64,000 nucleotides of DNA, taken from Himantopus leucocephalus (Eukaryota > Chordata > Aves > Charadriiformes > Recurvirostridae). Numbering within the stretch: position 1 is the stretch's first letter; each line of letters starts with the position of its first letter. The stretch lies in the NCBI GenBank assembly GCA_003993805.1, contig RSEF01000017.1:11535365-11599364 (forward strand). The letters run 5' to 3'. This document shows positions 24,701 to 34,716 of the stretch, piece after piece. The translations under genes were made by a program, and so were the position numbers. Under the pieces are notes generated by a model that did no database searches, had not been told where the DNA came from, and worked only from the letters and a program-made list of their open reading frames with translations.

Positions 24701-27486
24701 GTCAAAAGTAATCACGAATGAAGCATCTCTGTGCAGGCAATGAGTTCTGCCTGAGAAGGGGCTGTATCCTCCCGTTGATTAACGGCTGTGTTAAAGCGGG
24801 CAGCCCAGGCTGCTGCAAGACCCTGGGCGTTTCAAAATCCATGCAGAGTAATTCTTCAACATGTGAGAAGATCCTGGTCATTTCCTAACAACTGTAGTGG
24901 GCTGAAATGGTTTGGAACAGATCGGGTTTGTTCCTCAGGTAGTGCTTGTCCCTGTCTCCGCTCTCGTAGGCTGTCTCAGTCCACTGCTTGGGGGTCGCCT
25001 TTCCTGTTGTGTGTTGTGTCCCCGCGGCTGTGGGGCCTCGCAGGACACTTCTTCATGTTGTAAACGAAGAAAACGGTTGAGAGGCAAACACTTAATGGAT
25101 GCTGTTCGGCTGTAATTTTGGAAATAAATGTCTCCAGAGTCTTTCGTACTGTGAAAGATAGTTGCAGTCTGTAAAAAAGCGCTGCAGGCTCCCTCCTCCC
25201 CCACTCATTTCCAGCAGCAGATAGTGCTGACGCTTCAATCTGTGCCGGGCTGAGGTTCCGGTTTGCTTCCCTGGGCAGTTTCCTGACACTGGATAATGCA
25301 CTTCTCGAGCTGTCTCCATTGTTTCCCAAAATGTATTTTCATTAACTTCCTGTCTTCTTTTATTTTTAGTTGAAGTTTGCAATTTTTTATGTGAAATACC
25401 TGAGAATTATTTTTAAAAGTCAGCTTTTGGGCAGTAGATAAATGCCTCTTCCGTCAGATGGTCTTACAGCACTGAGCCTGCTCCGAGGGTCCGCAGCTTC
25501 CTTGCTCCACCGCGCTGCATCCTTCCCAGGACCCCCAGCAGCGTGCCAATGCCGTCGATCACGCTGAGCGGTAGCAGTGGGGCTTCCTGCCAGTTTGATA
25601 GCCTGGAAACGTCCATTTTTCCTTTGTGCATGTTGCCTGACATTGGCAAAGCTAAATTTAAAAATAAGAAGTTGACAAGTTTATAAAGCTCATATGACAT
25701 AATTCATAAGCAGATGGGGAGAAACGTGATGATACCTTGAATTATAGAGTTGAGCGCTTTCCTCAGCCAAGATGATATAGCTAAAATCAACATGTTTCTG
25801 TCTGAGGAAGTATTACGCTGAATCCGCTGTGAGGGCTAAACCTTGACACAGAGCTGCTTTACCCCAGGCCCGCGGGGATTTAAGGTTGCTGGAGCTGTTA
25901 TCTCCAAGAGCATCCATTGAGCTCTGCAGAGGAGCAGCTTAGGACATGAGCTGTTCTCATCCTGGTCTTTTGTGGAAGGAAATCCTGTACCCAGACACGC
26001 ATGCAAAGGCGCATCCGCGATGCCGGCACAGCCGGAGGGGAGACAGGAGTTTTAGTATTTGTCCAGCTGGGCACTAGAAACCAGTCTGCAAAGCAGGGAC
26101 CCAGCTTGGAGTTTCAGCAATCAGTTTATCTTTCCTGAAGAAATGGCAATAAGCGTGAGTCTGCTCTTCTAGGATGTTTTCATCATGTTTTCATTACTCT
26201 AATCATACTCCTTTTCAGACATCAGGGGTCTGACTAATGCGTCGCAACTGGAGCAGCTGAACAAGCGGTATTGGTATGTTTGCCAGGACTTCACGGAGTA
26301 CAAATACCCACACCAGCCAAACCGTTTTCCGGATCTAATGATGTGTTTGCCAGAGATACGATATATTGCAGGTAACTTTTTGAGCTCTTCCCCTACTGGG
26401 ATCATGTGCAAGTTATGAAATTTGCTTTTAAAAGAAAATTAATTTATAACAGCGAAATTTTTGTCAACTTTGGTGGAGGATGCTTGTGTGGGACTTTCTT
26501 CTATCGGAGCTTCTCCCCCACCTTTGAGGCGATCTCCCGTCACCCCTAGCTCACCCAGCCAGACTGGCTCTTTGCTAGTTGTCCCTGTGCCGCTGGCGGA
26601 TGTGGCATTACGTGGCATTACATCCTGCTCCCGAGTGCCCTGCTCCCACAAAGACATGCCTTGCTCCGACCTGCTGCCCTTTAAGTACTTCGGTCAGGTT
26701 CTCGTTTTATTTTCTTCCTTTCAATCCCATCTCGGAGGAATTTTTTCTCAAAAGGGTGTAATCCTGGTTTGAGTAGTTATCTCATAAGGAACAGAGAGAT
26801 CCCTGAAATGCCGCTTAATTAAGGAGCAGGTGATAAGCAGAGCGGCGGGCAGTTCTGCAGCATAACCCCCAGGTTTCACCTCGTCGGGACCTCTGAAATC
26901 TGCAGGTGAACTTTCAAATGCAGTTGTGTCACTAATTGGATCTGCAAGGTCTGGTGTTACTAAAACATTGTTTGTTCCTGAATGTTATGGCAAAGGGAGA
27001 TACTTGCCTCCCCGTGTCAAGGCTCTGTACGCTTCATCCTACTCCACTGTAACGAACTAGATAATAATCACAGAGTAGCTCTCGTAATTTACTCATTGAG
27101 ATCAACAAGGGAGTTTGAGGAGAGATGGGATTTAGTCTTTCCCAGTTTCTATAAATACTGCTCCATTGTGGAGAAATCATTTTGATCTGACTTTGCCCAT
27201 TTATTTAGCTTTCGATTCAGTAAATAATAAATCCTGTTGTGTCCAAATGAATATCGAATGTCTAATGTAGCAGTAGGATGATTAACTGTTTCTCTGAGAG
27301 GTTCAAGGTAAAACCTTCTCCAGCGTTGCTGGCTTAGGTGTCTCTGAAATCTGATTCAGGAGTGGCTGCTAATTCTGGGGTTTTTTTCTCTTACCAGGAA
27401 AAATGGTGAATGTCCCCCTGGAGCAGCTGCCTCTCCTTTTTAAGGCCGTTCTACATTCCTGCAAGACGAGCGTGAGCAAAGAGTGA
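718..27486 (+). CDS. NR6A1: NR6A1 (GCNF/RTR) orphan nuclear receptor, nine coding exons
   Basis: Join of 718-745, 9403-9633, 14958-15013, 17022-17179, 18061-18288, 18861-19115, 23858-23979, 26219-26371 and 27398-27486; all introns are GT..AG and the phases add up to 439 codons plus TGA. The protein has a 17-residue lead, a C4/C4 zinc-finger DNA-binding domain (cysteines 18, 21, 35, 38 and 54, 60, 70, 73; P-box CEGCKG), a GGRNK-type C-terminal extension, a Ser/Pro-rich hinge and an all-helical ligand-binding domain ending KTSVSKE. The family is a nuclear repressor that binds DR0 AGGTCAAGGTCA elements as a dimer and silences pluripotency and germ-line genes; it has no classical AF-2 activation helix, and none is seen here. 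The N-terminus is much shorter than the Pro/Gly-rich human form, so this is probably an alternative first exon. The identification is secure; the start is inferred. Confidence 0.96.
746..9402 (+). other. NR6A1: NR6A1 intron 1 (8.7 kb), no gene found
   Basis: Only scattered short frames with no recognisable domain are present. It holds A/T homopolymer runs (about 951-973 and 2349-2369), a poly-T interrupted by four N at 1179-1182, one perfect SF-1-type half-site TCAAGGTC at 6102-6109, and a TGACCTTTG receptor-like motif at 3982-3990. No miR-181 hairpin was seen, although mammalian NR6A1 hosts miR-181a-2/b-2 on the antisense strand; that locus is probably upstream of the window. Confidence 0.6.
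1161..1198. repeat. Poly-T tract with 4-N assembly gap
   Basis: A T-run is broken by N at 1179-1182 and continues on the other side. This is a typical unresolved homopolymer join. The true length is unknown. Confidence 0.85.
9403..9633 (+). CDS. NR6A1: NR6A1 exon 2: complete two-zinc-finger DNA-binding domain
   Basis: The acceptor follows a pyrimidine tract ending TTGCAG; the donor is GTAAAG at 9634. The exon encodes residues 10-86 with both C4 fingers and P-box CEGCKG (residues 35-40), which reads AGGTCA half-sites. Both fingers sit in one exon, whereas in the neighbouring NR5A1 gene an intron splits them. The last base begins the Ala codon finished in exon 3. Confidence 0.97.
10051..10404. 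repeat. 177-bp direct duplication flanking a single N
   Basis: The stretch 10051-10226 is repeated at 10228-10404 with only about five single-base differences (for example cccAgtg/cccGgtg and gctgTccgg/gctgCccgg). The only thing between the copies is one N at 10227. The pattern fits two haplotypes placed in tandem by the assembler better than a true duplication. Confidence 0.9.
11105..11500. repeat. Degenerate CT/GC-rich minisatellite
   Basis: CCCTTCCC / CTCTTCCC cores recur every 10-20 bases for about 400 bp, separated by GGGCC or CCGGG. Frames stay open on both strands simply because TAA/TAG/TGA are rare in this composition. GC-rich intronic minisatellites of this kind are common on avian microchromosomes. 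Confidence 0.8.
11603..11628. repeat. GGGACA hexamer microsatellite
   Basis: About four tandem GGGACA units follow the minisatellite directly, within a CpG-dense stretch at 11500-11760. Confidence 0.8.
11828..12120 (+). mobile_element. CR1 LINE, 5'-truncated 3' end
   Basis: The diagnostic 3' part of the chicken-repeat-1 family is legible: it starts near gggacgttttacaaggg, runs through a stretch on replacing variables after gcaggttgcccc, ggtgttcaaggccagg and aaggtcccttcccaccc, and ends in the attctgtgattctatga tail. It is inserted sense to NR6A1 in intron 2. No ORF remains. This is the strongest avian/reptile signature in the window. Confidence 0.93.
13190..13310 (+). mobile_element. Ancient LINE (CR1/L2-like) reverse-transcriptase relic
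   Basis: One frame reads [11 protein letters not shown] and, after a frameshift within an A-run, [12 protein letters not shown]. This matches the pattern W-K-x-a-x-V-x-P-x-x-K-K...G-N-x-R-x-x-L-T seen in non-LTR reverse transcriptases between the N-terminal part and the NYRP motif. Stops and frame changes show that it is dead. The family assignment is tentative. Confidence 0.45.
14958..15013 (+). CDS. NR6A1: NR6A1 exon 3: 56-bp micro-exon, DBD C-terminal extension
   Basis: The acceptor is CTTTCAG and the donor GTGAGC. It encodes residues 87-105 ([19 protein letters not shown]). The GGRNK segment aligns with the T/A-box extension also present in NR5A receptors ([10 protein letters not shown]); it contacts bases 5' of the AGGTCA core and is why both families prefer extended half-sites. 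Confidence 0.95.
15014..17021 (+). other. NR6A1: NR6A1 intron 3, nothing recognised
   Basis: This is about 2 kb of mixed-composition intronic DNA. Only short unsupported frames are present, with no repeat family recognised. Confidence 0.6.
17022..17179 (+). CDS. NR6A1: NR6A1 exon 4: hinge
   Basis: The acceptor is TTGACAG and the donor GTGGGA. It encodes residues 106-157 plus two bases of a Ser codon: an acidic [10 protein letters not shown] helix followed by a Ser/Pro-rich linker with two SP pairs (SSPGN and QPSPVS), possible proline-directed kinase sites. It is moderately conserved against mammals, as expected for a hinge. Confidence 0.95.
17180..18060 (+). other. NR6A1: NR6A1 intron 4, nothing recognised
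   Basis: This is 881 bp of AT-leaning intronic sequence. It carries no gene and no clear repeat. Confidence 0.6.
18061..18288 (+). CDS. NR6A1: NR6A1 exon 5: hinge/LBD junction
   Basis: The acceptor is CCTTTCCAG and the donor GTGAGT. The exon begins by completing a Ser codon, then [15 protein letters not shown], and ends [17 protein letters not shown], the conserved entry to the ligand-binding domain. The central segment (about residues 172-205) is the most diverged part of the protein compared with human. Confidence 0.95.
18289..18860 (+). other. NR6A1: NR6A1 intron 5, nothing recognised
   Basis: This is a short GC-rich intron of 572 bp. Frames on both strands have no domain content. Confidence 0.6.
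18861..19115 (+). CDS. NR6A1: NR6A1 exon 6: LBD helices including the signature segment
   Basis: The acceptor is TGCCTGCAG and the donor GTGAGA. It encodes [20 protein letters not shown] through SDDELHR. The run with [20 protein letters not shown] is the nuclear-receptor LBD signature region (helices 3-5), nearly identical to mammalian NR6A1. This is the most conserved coding exon besides the DBD. Confidence 0.97.
19116..23857 (+). other. NR6A1: NR6A1 intron 6 (4.7 kb), nothing recognised
   Basis: Non-coding. Some quieter AT-rich blocks (about 20780-21000 and 21290-21620) lie among GC-richer sequence. I see no RNA gene or identifiable transposon. Confidence 0.55.
23858..23979 (+). CDS. NR6A1: NR6A1 exon 7: LBD
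   Basis: The acceptor is CCTCCAG and the donor GTGAGT. It encodes [40 protein letters not shown] in sections recognisable as LBD helices 7-9. The CTACCTC at 23897-23903 is a let-7 seed match inside coding sequence. Confidence 0.97.
23980..26218 (+). other. NR6A1: NR6A1 intron 7, nothing recognised
   Basis: This is 2.2 kb of ordinary intron. No repeats or RNA genes are recognised. Confidence 0.55.
26219..26371 (+). CDS. NR6A1: NR6A1 exon 8: LBD
   Basis: The acceptor is CTTTTCAG and the donor GTAACT. It encodes [20 protein letters not shown] onward to LPEIRYIAG, corresponding to helices 9-11 of the LBD. It is conserved with mammals. Confidence 0.97.
26372..27397 (+). other. NR6A1: NR6A1 intron 8, nothing recognised
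   Basis: About 1 kb of intron with a pyrimidine tract (TTTTTTTCTCTTACCAG) at the 3' end. No other feature is supported. Confidence 0.6.
27398..27486 (+). CDS. NR6A1: NR6A1 exon 9: LBD C-terminus and stop
   Basis: The acceptor is TTACCAG. It encodes [20 protein letters not shown] and then CKTSVSKE, followed by TGA at 27484-27486. There is no acidic AF-2 core of the LLIEML type found in NR5A1, in agreement with NR6A1 acting as a ligand-independent repressor. Confidence 0.97.
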
Positions 27487-27829
27487 GCCCAGCTCGCCCC
27501 GGCCGGTGCCTTACACTGTGCCTCAGGCAGGGAGCTGGCTCACCCCGGGAGAGGGGCAAACGCGATGCAGGCAGGAGACGGAGCAGTGGGCGTCCCTGCC
27601 ATTGTAGCAAGAATCTTTTTTGTTTGTTTTTGTTTTTTTACTCTTTTTCCTATATATTTATTTCACGACAGAGTTGAATGTATGATCTTCAACACGATGC
27701 ACATGGTTCTGTATGAATGCAGCAGATGCATTCTCCAGCGGTTTACAGAATGTGAAGATGTTTAATATTACAGTGTTTGTTAGGGTTAGTTCTTTTGTAT
27801 TTTGGGGGCTGGGGACCGAGATGACTAAG

Positions 27830-27838
27830 ACTACCTCA
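27830..27838 (+). promoter_or_regulatory. NR6A1: Overlapping miR-196 and let-7 seed-match site
   Basis: ACTACCTCA contains CTACCTCA, a full 8-mer let-7 site, and ACTACCT, a 7-mer miR-196 site. It lies 344 bases after the stop codon. Mammalian Nr6a1 is an established target of let-7 and has been linked to miR-196. Function here is inferred from the match and the position. Confidence 0.7.
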
Positions 27839-30800
27839 AGGAGAAGATGCTGTTCACGCACTGCTCTTTCCATGATTTGTACCCAAAAGCTTTTGTCGTA
27901 GAGAGCAAATGGCCTCACCGCATCGACAGAGCTGTTAGTGTCCCAAATGGACGATTTGGGAGAAGTGGGTGTTAGAGAAGTGCCAAGCTTTTTTTTCTTT
28001 AAATATAATAATAATTTTAAAAAGGCAGGGAGTGGAGAAGGAAGAGTCTGTTTAGCCCGTTGGTTTCTTTTCCCCTGGCAGTTTTCAGGTGCAGGTGGTA
28101 GCTCCTGTGCTTTCCCTGAGTCCTGTCCCAGCGGGATCGTAGCGCTCCTGTGGCGCGAGGGGCGCGCTGCTCCCATCCCCTCCTGGGAGCTGCAGGGGCG
28201 GGCTCGGTGCCCAACCCCGGCCGGACCAGCCGGCCTCTCGCTGTCGCTGCACACCTTTCTGTTTGACTGAAATTGCGTTGCTGCGGTTCGTAGCAGGCTC
28301 CTGGCGTTACACAAAGGTACTCTTGTTGCTAGAGAACTGCAAGTAATTTCTCCTCACTTCCTTAACATCCATTTTAGGTTCACAAAAGCAGGAAAAACCT
28401 ACTTAGAGGAGAGGCAGGATTGCCCCTTTTAGCGTATTCCTCCAAGGCGGTGTCTGACCACTGAGGAGCTTCTGCATTGCAGCAATCCCAAGCAGCCCGT
28501 TTCTGGGAACAGTTAATGTACCCTGTGGATAAATGTGACCCGCGTAACAGGGATAGGGGACTCCAGTGTCCTCTGGCACGGCTTTCCCTGCTGGACTCAG
28601 GGAATGCATGATCCATAGTTGTATCCTGCCAGGACTGTTCTGCTGCTTGTGGCATCCCTTCTTACCAGGAAAAAGTGGTATCAATGCAGTACTTGGTAAA
28701 CTCTTCTGTCCTAGGTGTTGCAAGGTTTGGATTTTCCACCTCGCAGCCTCCACACCACACCACTGCACAGCGAACTGGTTTGATGACAACTGGTTAGCTG
28801 TTTGAGTAATTGCTAAGTGCTGGTGTTTATCTAAACTTGGGTATTCCCATGAGTAACCGCATGGCTTCCTGCTCGTGGTGGTGGTGGGCAGGTTGGATGA
28901 AATGCTCTTGTTCTCATCTCCTTCATTAAGAATTAACGTTTGAAGACTCAGTCGCTCTCCTAGGCAGCTCTGTCGCCCTGGCTGGATTTCCTTCCCTGTG
29001 TCCTTAGATATGAATCTGATGTTTATGTAGCAAGAGAGTTCATCAACAAATGTTTGAATGCTGTTTTAAAAATATTTTGGGAAACAATTCAGGTCCTTCA
29101 GGGTAGGGGGAACCAGTTGCTACCTTTTTGTCTTGTCCTGGTAACAGCTGTGTGGCACAAAGCGAGTACTGCTTGGAGGTACTGAAGCTGCTGTGAGATC
29201 AAAACAAACGTAACGGTGAAGAGGAGAAGTCTCATTCACCAAAGTCGTCTTTCCTTCCCCTTCCCCCAGCGGGTGCTGCCTCAGTTGCAGTCCAAGAGAC
29301 GTTGTGACCCCCGGCTTGGCACGCCTCTGGCTCAGCTCTGCCGCGTCCCGGCTGCGGACGGCTGCGGCCGTACCTCTCCGGGCACCCGCTGCTGGCTGGC
29401 CGCGGACCCACGGCGCCATCGCCGCCTTTGCAATCCCGCTTGGGCATCTTCCAGCTTGACGGTTTCCCTTTTCTAAAAGTCCACTGGCTGCTCATTTTTC
29501 ATTATTTAAATAGGATGTTACGGGTAACGGCTGCTGGGCCCAGCAGCAGTTCAGCTTGATAGAGCTTCACAACCCAAAGGCGGTTCCGTAAATCTCATTT
29601 GCTTTCTGACTGTAAAATGAGAGAAGTGCGTATTTCTCAGGAAAGCCTTCTGCATACAGCATATACCTCACGTGTAAATGGGAAGATTTTAGTATATCTG
29701 TTTGTAAGTTAGAAAGTATTTCTCAGCTTTTAAGTTTAATTTCCAAATAGCTTGATATGATCTTTTTATTACGGGTTATCTTCTGGCTTGCTGTTTTATA
29801 CACTCAAGGAATTGTTAAAATTGCATAGGAGTAATTTTATTCTACAGTTACTGAATTATTATAATCTGTTGATGAATAAGAGTTTGTTTCAATTAGTGTA
29901 CATAAAAGTGGTCATCTTATTGCCAAATACCCAACAAAAATAATCTATTAGGTATTCTGTGTTTATCCAAAATAGACTCCCAAGACTAATGCTATAACCA
30001 ACAACAACAAAAAACCTAAATTCATTTATGATGACGAGTGGACAAGAATGTTCTACTTGCTGTTGTGTAAAGCAAATTTTACAAAGGTTGGTTGGCAGCA
30101 GTATCCGTTACCAAATAACCCATTTGTTGTAGGGAGTCGAAAATCCTTACTAAACTGACAAGTAAGGAAGAAGCGAATACTCTGAACCAGAATCGAGCTC
30201 ACCGGACAGTCATTCTTAATATCTGCTGCACCAGGTCCTCTAATGACTTGTATTTTTTAAACAGGGTAAAGTGAATGTGTTGCATTGCAAACTCAGGTAT
30301 TATGAGAAGGTAGGAATGTAGCTAGAGACGTAGAGACGTTAGGTCAGTCGCTAGATGTATTTGTGAATTTGGTTTGAAGGACACCCCGGAAAGGTTGGAA
30401 TTTTTGTTCCATTCTTCACGTAACATTCGGTTTACAGGGACTCATATTTTATTTGTGCTTAATGCTAGTAGGGGGAAGTTCATTATCTTTGGTATCTATC
30501 TGCTCTTGCTTATCTGACCTTCTGTCATAGAGGAATCAATCAACAATAATAGTCTTTGGTAGAATTTTCTGCCATGACAAGTCAATTTTTATCCCCGATT
30601 TGAAAGATAAATTGGCTGACTGACCCCCTCCTCTCCTTCATAGCATTTGTGCAGATGGAAAGCTGAAGAGTTACTTTTAATCCGAACAGAGATTTGGGAC
30701 ATAAATTTGAAGTGCTCAGGCTCACGTGTTCAGAGGGACTCTGCCGAGGTTTCCCAGTCGCTGTTTTACAGCTTGAAGCTCGTCGCCCAGTGCAGGAATT

Positions 30801-32309
30801 GCTGCTCCCAGCTGATGGGGCTGAGTCCCAGCTCGCGTGGCACGACCCCAGGACCAGAACAAAAGCTTTTTGAAAGCAACTGGTTTTTTGTCCAGTGCCT
30901 GCGTTTGGGTCAGGCTTCTGTCCCGAGAGCTGAGCCTTGATGCCACTCTGTGTGTCAGCAGCTAGTCCTTGTCCTCAGCGAGCCCGTCCCCTCCAGGGGG
31001 CTGGGGGATGGAGGGACCGCAGCAGGAGCCAACTCCAGCCGTTTTGCATACGCATTAGCTACTTTCTAATTGTTAATAATGCCAGTGGCATTTGTCTTTC
31101 TCATCTCGTGCCTGCTAGCCCGCGGCGCTGCGCAGAGGCACTGCATGCTTTGGGGCACTGGGGTGCGGCTCTGGATTTTTCTGTAATTCTTAAATCCTGA
31201 GCTTTTGCCGTCTCCCATCACGCAAAGCCCGAAGGGGGAACGCGGCGTTTTCAGGGTGACCAGTGCAGCGTGGTCAGTCGGATTGCCACCCTGAGCTGCC
31301 ACCCCAGTAACCCGTTTTCCTGGTGCTGTGGCGTTGCTTTGAGGGAGCCTGCGAGGGCGAGCAGTGCCAGCAGAGCAAGCGGGGCTCCCGGGCGCTCAGG
31401 TGGAGTGCTGCTGGCTGCCCGTCCCGTCCCGTCCCTCCCTCTGCCGCGCACGGCGGGAGCCGCCTGCCCTGTGCTCTTCAGGCTTCTGCACAGAGCCGCA
31501 ACCACCTCAGGTTAAGGAGCTTGTCTTGTCCTTCAAACCAATCTTTTTTTAAAAAAAAAAAAACAAACTTGAATTTCTTTTAGCTTTACTACATTTTTAA
31601 AAACAAAACAAAAAAAAGATTCTCCTGTGAATGTGCTATTTACCGTTCATTCTTTCTTCTTTCTTGGTTTTGATTTGAAGCTATGAAGCTTGGTGTCTGT
31701 GAAAATGTTGTTATTTCTGTATTTCTCAGGATAATAAGCGGCAATCATCCCTGCCACATAAAAGGCAGGAGAAAGGGGGAAACTTGGGGAACTAGTTTAA
31801 GTATGAAGCTAATTTTTAAGTTGTAGATGATGTGTAAATCGAGGGTAATACATAGGATGTCAGTATCAAGCTGCGGCGTTTCTCTGGGTTCACGGTGTGT
31901 TGTTTGCAATACACGGAAGCTCAGGGATAAGTATTTAAAATGTGACCCGGAGAAACCCTGGTTTTGATGTTGCAACAGTTGCTTCTTTCATGACTTGTTT
32001 GGAGGAGTCATTGAAAGCCGAATAAAGCCCCCACCTGGAGATTTTGGGGGAAAAGCTTTTGGTTTGGCTTGTGGGAAGTTTTCCTACTGAAGGCTTGGAC
32101 ACGGTCTAACGGGAGGAGCATCCCGGAGGTGCACGTTGCCGTTTGGGCTGTTGAAAGGCGGTGGCGAGGGGAGCTGCGGGGTCCGCTCTGCCAGGGGAGC
32201 GCGGGGCCGAGCCCGGGGCGACGCGGGTGGCTGAGGGGCTTTGGGAGAGCAGAGGGGCAGCAGGGTCTGGTCAGGGCGACGGGGGGGACCCGCCAGCCCC
32301 AGAGCTGCC

Positions 32310-32316
32310 CTACCTC
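32310..32316 (+). promoter_or_regulatory. NR6A1: let-7 seed match (CTACCTC)
   Basis: A 7-mer let-7 match in a GC-rich stretch. It counts only if the 3' UTR extends past 32.3 kb. Confidence 0.35.
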
Positions 32317-33153
32317 CTCTCAGGCTGCAGCCCCGCTGCCCTGCGGCGCCCGGCCCTCCTCGCCGGCGCTGTTGGACGGGGAGATGGTGACGTGTTAAAA
32401 TACCATCGGTTTTGGTAACTTCACACTTTCCCTGAAGGCACATCAGCTCCGAGGGCTGGGAGAGGTTTGTCTGTGTTTCCACATTACCTCATCCTTCTGC
32501 TCTCGGTGTTAAATGTGTTTTAGTGCTCGTGGAAGAGGGGAAAATGGGAATTTCTCAATGTCCCTGGCAGCCAGTCCCGGTGCTCTGTACTCAGTTTGTT
32601 GCTTGTGAATTAGAGCATCTTAATTTCTCGTCAGTACAACTTTCTCATCATGGGTCAGTAAGGTTGTAGACTCAGTCAGACTGCTTGAGAAAGGTACTGA
32701 CGTGTGAAACTAGTTCAGTTCCAGCTGCCAGGAGTAGCCAAAGGCCCCGTCCAGCCCGATGCAGCCGCGGCAGTGCCAGCACCACGCTGAGCACGAGTCA
32801 GCACCCGTTTGCGGGGCTGAAACCCGCCTTCCCGGCAGGCGCACTGGCCAGGATCTGCAAATCTGAGTTTAAACCGGCCCCGCAAAAAGCTGGTGAGGCC
32901 AATGCAGGCAGTATCTTCCCCTTGAAAAAAAAATAAATTTAAAAAGAGCTCCTGTGCAGCTGACCTCTAACAAGTCTATGAAAGAAGCAACATGGTTCAG
33001 TGGAAGAAATGCCCCCGAGGGCAAAAAGAAACAGAAATTGAAACCAGATGACGATCAACCTTAACAAAGCCTTTTGTGATTCATTGTTTTCTTTCAATTT
33101 ATAAAATGTCTTGTAATAGTTGATAACATTATTGACTCAATTTCCATAACAAA

Positions 33154-33161
33154 ACTACCTC
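33154..33161 (+). promoter_or_regulatory. NR6A1: Second overlapping miR-196/let-7 seed-match site
   Basis: ACTACCTC holds both 7-mers. It sits in a low-GC block (about 32930-33200) that looks more constrained than its GC-rich surroundings. It depends on use of the distal poly(A) site. Confidence 0.45.
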
Positions 33162-34228
33162 GTGTGACATCCTGTTTATCATCTCAAAGGGATTGTGCGG
33201 AAAAACAAAATACTGCGGGTGTTGTTGCCAGTGAAGAACAGGGGGTGTGATGGCTGGAGTTCTGTTTCCCTTCCCGTAGGTTGTGGCTGGTTCCTGGTGC
33301 TGCCGCAGCATTTCATCCTGCGGGTGCGGGATTTGACTTTGCATCCCACCTGGACCGCCGGGAAGGTGTTGGGCTGCGCACACCCTGCTCTCGCCCAGCA
33401 ACAATGTGCCATGGTGGTGACCACCATGGTCACTGCCGCACCGAGCCGCTGTTCACAGCGTGGGCAGTGTCCTACGGCTGCAGTTGTGTGTCCCCGCATG
33501 ACGAGGCGGAGGTCTGCGATGCTGCAGGGGAGGGCTGAGCTCCAGCATCCCCCCTGGTGGAGCGCAGTCCCCGCCTGCAGCCGCGGGACAGGACGTGGCT
33601 CTTGCCAGTTTGGTTTTTGTTGGTGCCCATCAAGCCACGCGCCCGCTTCCAGCTCTGTCCTGGTGCAGATGCGATGCAGAGGCTGCGTTTGTAGCCTGGG
33701 ACCTCGCAGAGCCCTCGCACGTACGTCCTGGGCGTAAGCGTGCTGGGCAGCTCGAGGAGGAAGCGGGTCCGGTTTGCTGCTGTGCGCTTGTGTCGGCCCA
33801 TCGCTGGTTTGTGGGACATTTCCAAGATGGGTTGGGCCCAGTTTTCGGGTCCTTCCACTGATGTTCCAGGAGATGGTTTCTCCCTGTAAAACACTTCGTT
33901 TTTCCCACGATCCCTTGTGTAAATCAGGGAAGCAGGATGTTGCCTCGGCATGACACACGGTGAACGTTGGCACGCTCGGAGCCGGGGCTGGGGCAGGAGA
34001 GCGTGTCCGGCCACCGCCGCCCTCGCCCCCCAGTGCCCGAGTTGGAGCGGCATCGTGCTGCGCCTCTCGGGAGCTGCCTTTCTGTCACTACGCTACGACC
34101 AAATGAATGTTTCTGCCGGCACGTCTCAGGCGCGCCGTGGCACAGCCGGTCCGCCTCGCGCAGCGGGACCGGCACGGGTCCGTGTCAGCCCGACCTGCCC
34201 CTGCTCCGCTGCTCTGCTCTGTGACTTG

Positions 34229-34235
34229 ACTACCT
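34229..34235 (+). promoter_or_regulatory. NR6A1: miR-196 seed match (ACTACCT)
   Basis: A 7-mer match to the miR-196 seed, about 60 bases ahead of the AATAAA at 34295. Sites near UTR ends tend to be effective. Confidence 0.4.
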
Positions 34236-34294
34236 GTGGAAATGTGACCAATAAGTGTTGAACGCATGTTTAGCAAGTGTTAGCTGTATGAACT

Positions 34295-34300
34295 AATAAA
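34295..34300 (+). terminator. NR6A1: Candidate distal poly(A) signal of NR6A1
   Basis: A canonical AATAAA in an AT-rich context, followed after about 20 bases by a GGTGGCGTCTGCTGTTTG-like GT-rich element. It is the last AATAAA before the GC-rich intergenic region. Confidence 0.45.
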
Positions 34301-34699
34301 TGTGAATTGTTCTGCACCGGTGGCGTCTGCTGTTTGCTCGCACCTTCCCCCTTCAGCCGCGGCTCTCCCTCGGTCATCAGGGTGGTGGAGCCCAGCGCTG
34401 GTCCAGGTGGCAGCCGCAGCGCTGCCCTGCCTGCGGCCGTCCTGCGGTGGAGCAACCAGGGCTGGAATCACGTGTGAGCCTGGGAAGGCCTTGGTGCCCT
34501 CGGTGCGGCCAGGGACTCGGGTGGGTGCATGAGCCCTGCCCTGGGCTCTGCTAAGGCTGGGGGTCCTGCATGGCAGGAGCTGACGGGGTCCCTGCCTTGG
34601 TGGGGACAAGAGCCCGGGCAATGCCAGAGCGAAGGTTTGCATGGTCTTCTGGACCCTGCCATGCGATGGGCACGTGGTTGTCCCCTTCCCCTGCCCAGG

Positions 34700-34716
34700 T
34701 CATAGAATCATAGAAC
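34700..34716 (-). mobile_element. Possible CR1 3'-tail remnant
   Basis: TCATAGAATCATAGAAC is the reverse complement of the CR1 terminal repeat. The following sequence does not clearly continue as CR1, so this may be only a heavily decayed or minimal fragment. Confidence 0.35.

Larger units (their letters stand above)
27487..34320 (+). other. NR6A1: Probable NR6A1 3' UTR
   Basis: No coding sequence follows the stop until NR5A1. Much of 27600-30650 is AT-rich. AATAAA hexamers occur at 32021-32026, 32932-32937 and 34295-34300; the last is followed by a GT-rich stretch. Matches to the let-7 and miR-196 seeds spread right up to 34235, which favours the distal end. Length and poly(A) site are inferred; the proximal signals could give shorter forms. 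Confidence 0.5.

Noticed and set aside
33179..33973. Minus-strand 264-codon frame
   Set aside because: No recognisable domain; it lies antisense in the probable NR6A1 3' UTR and is overlapped by equally long sense frames.
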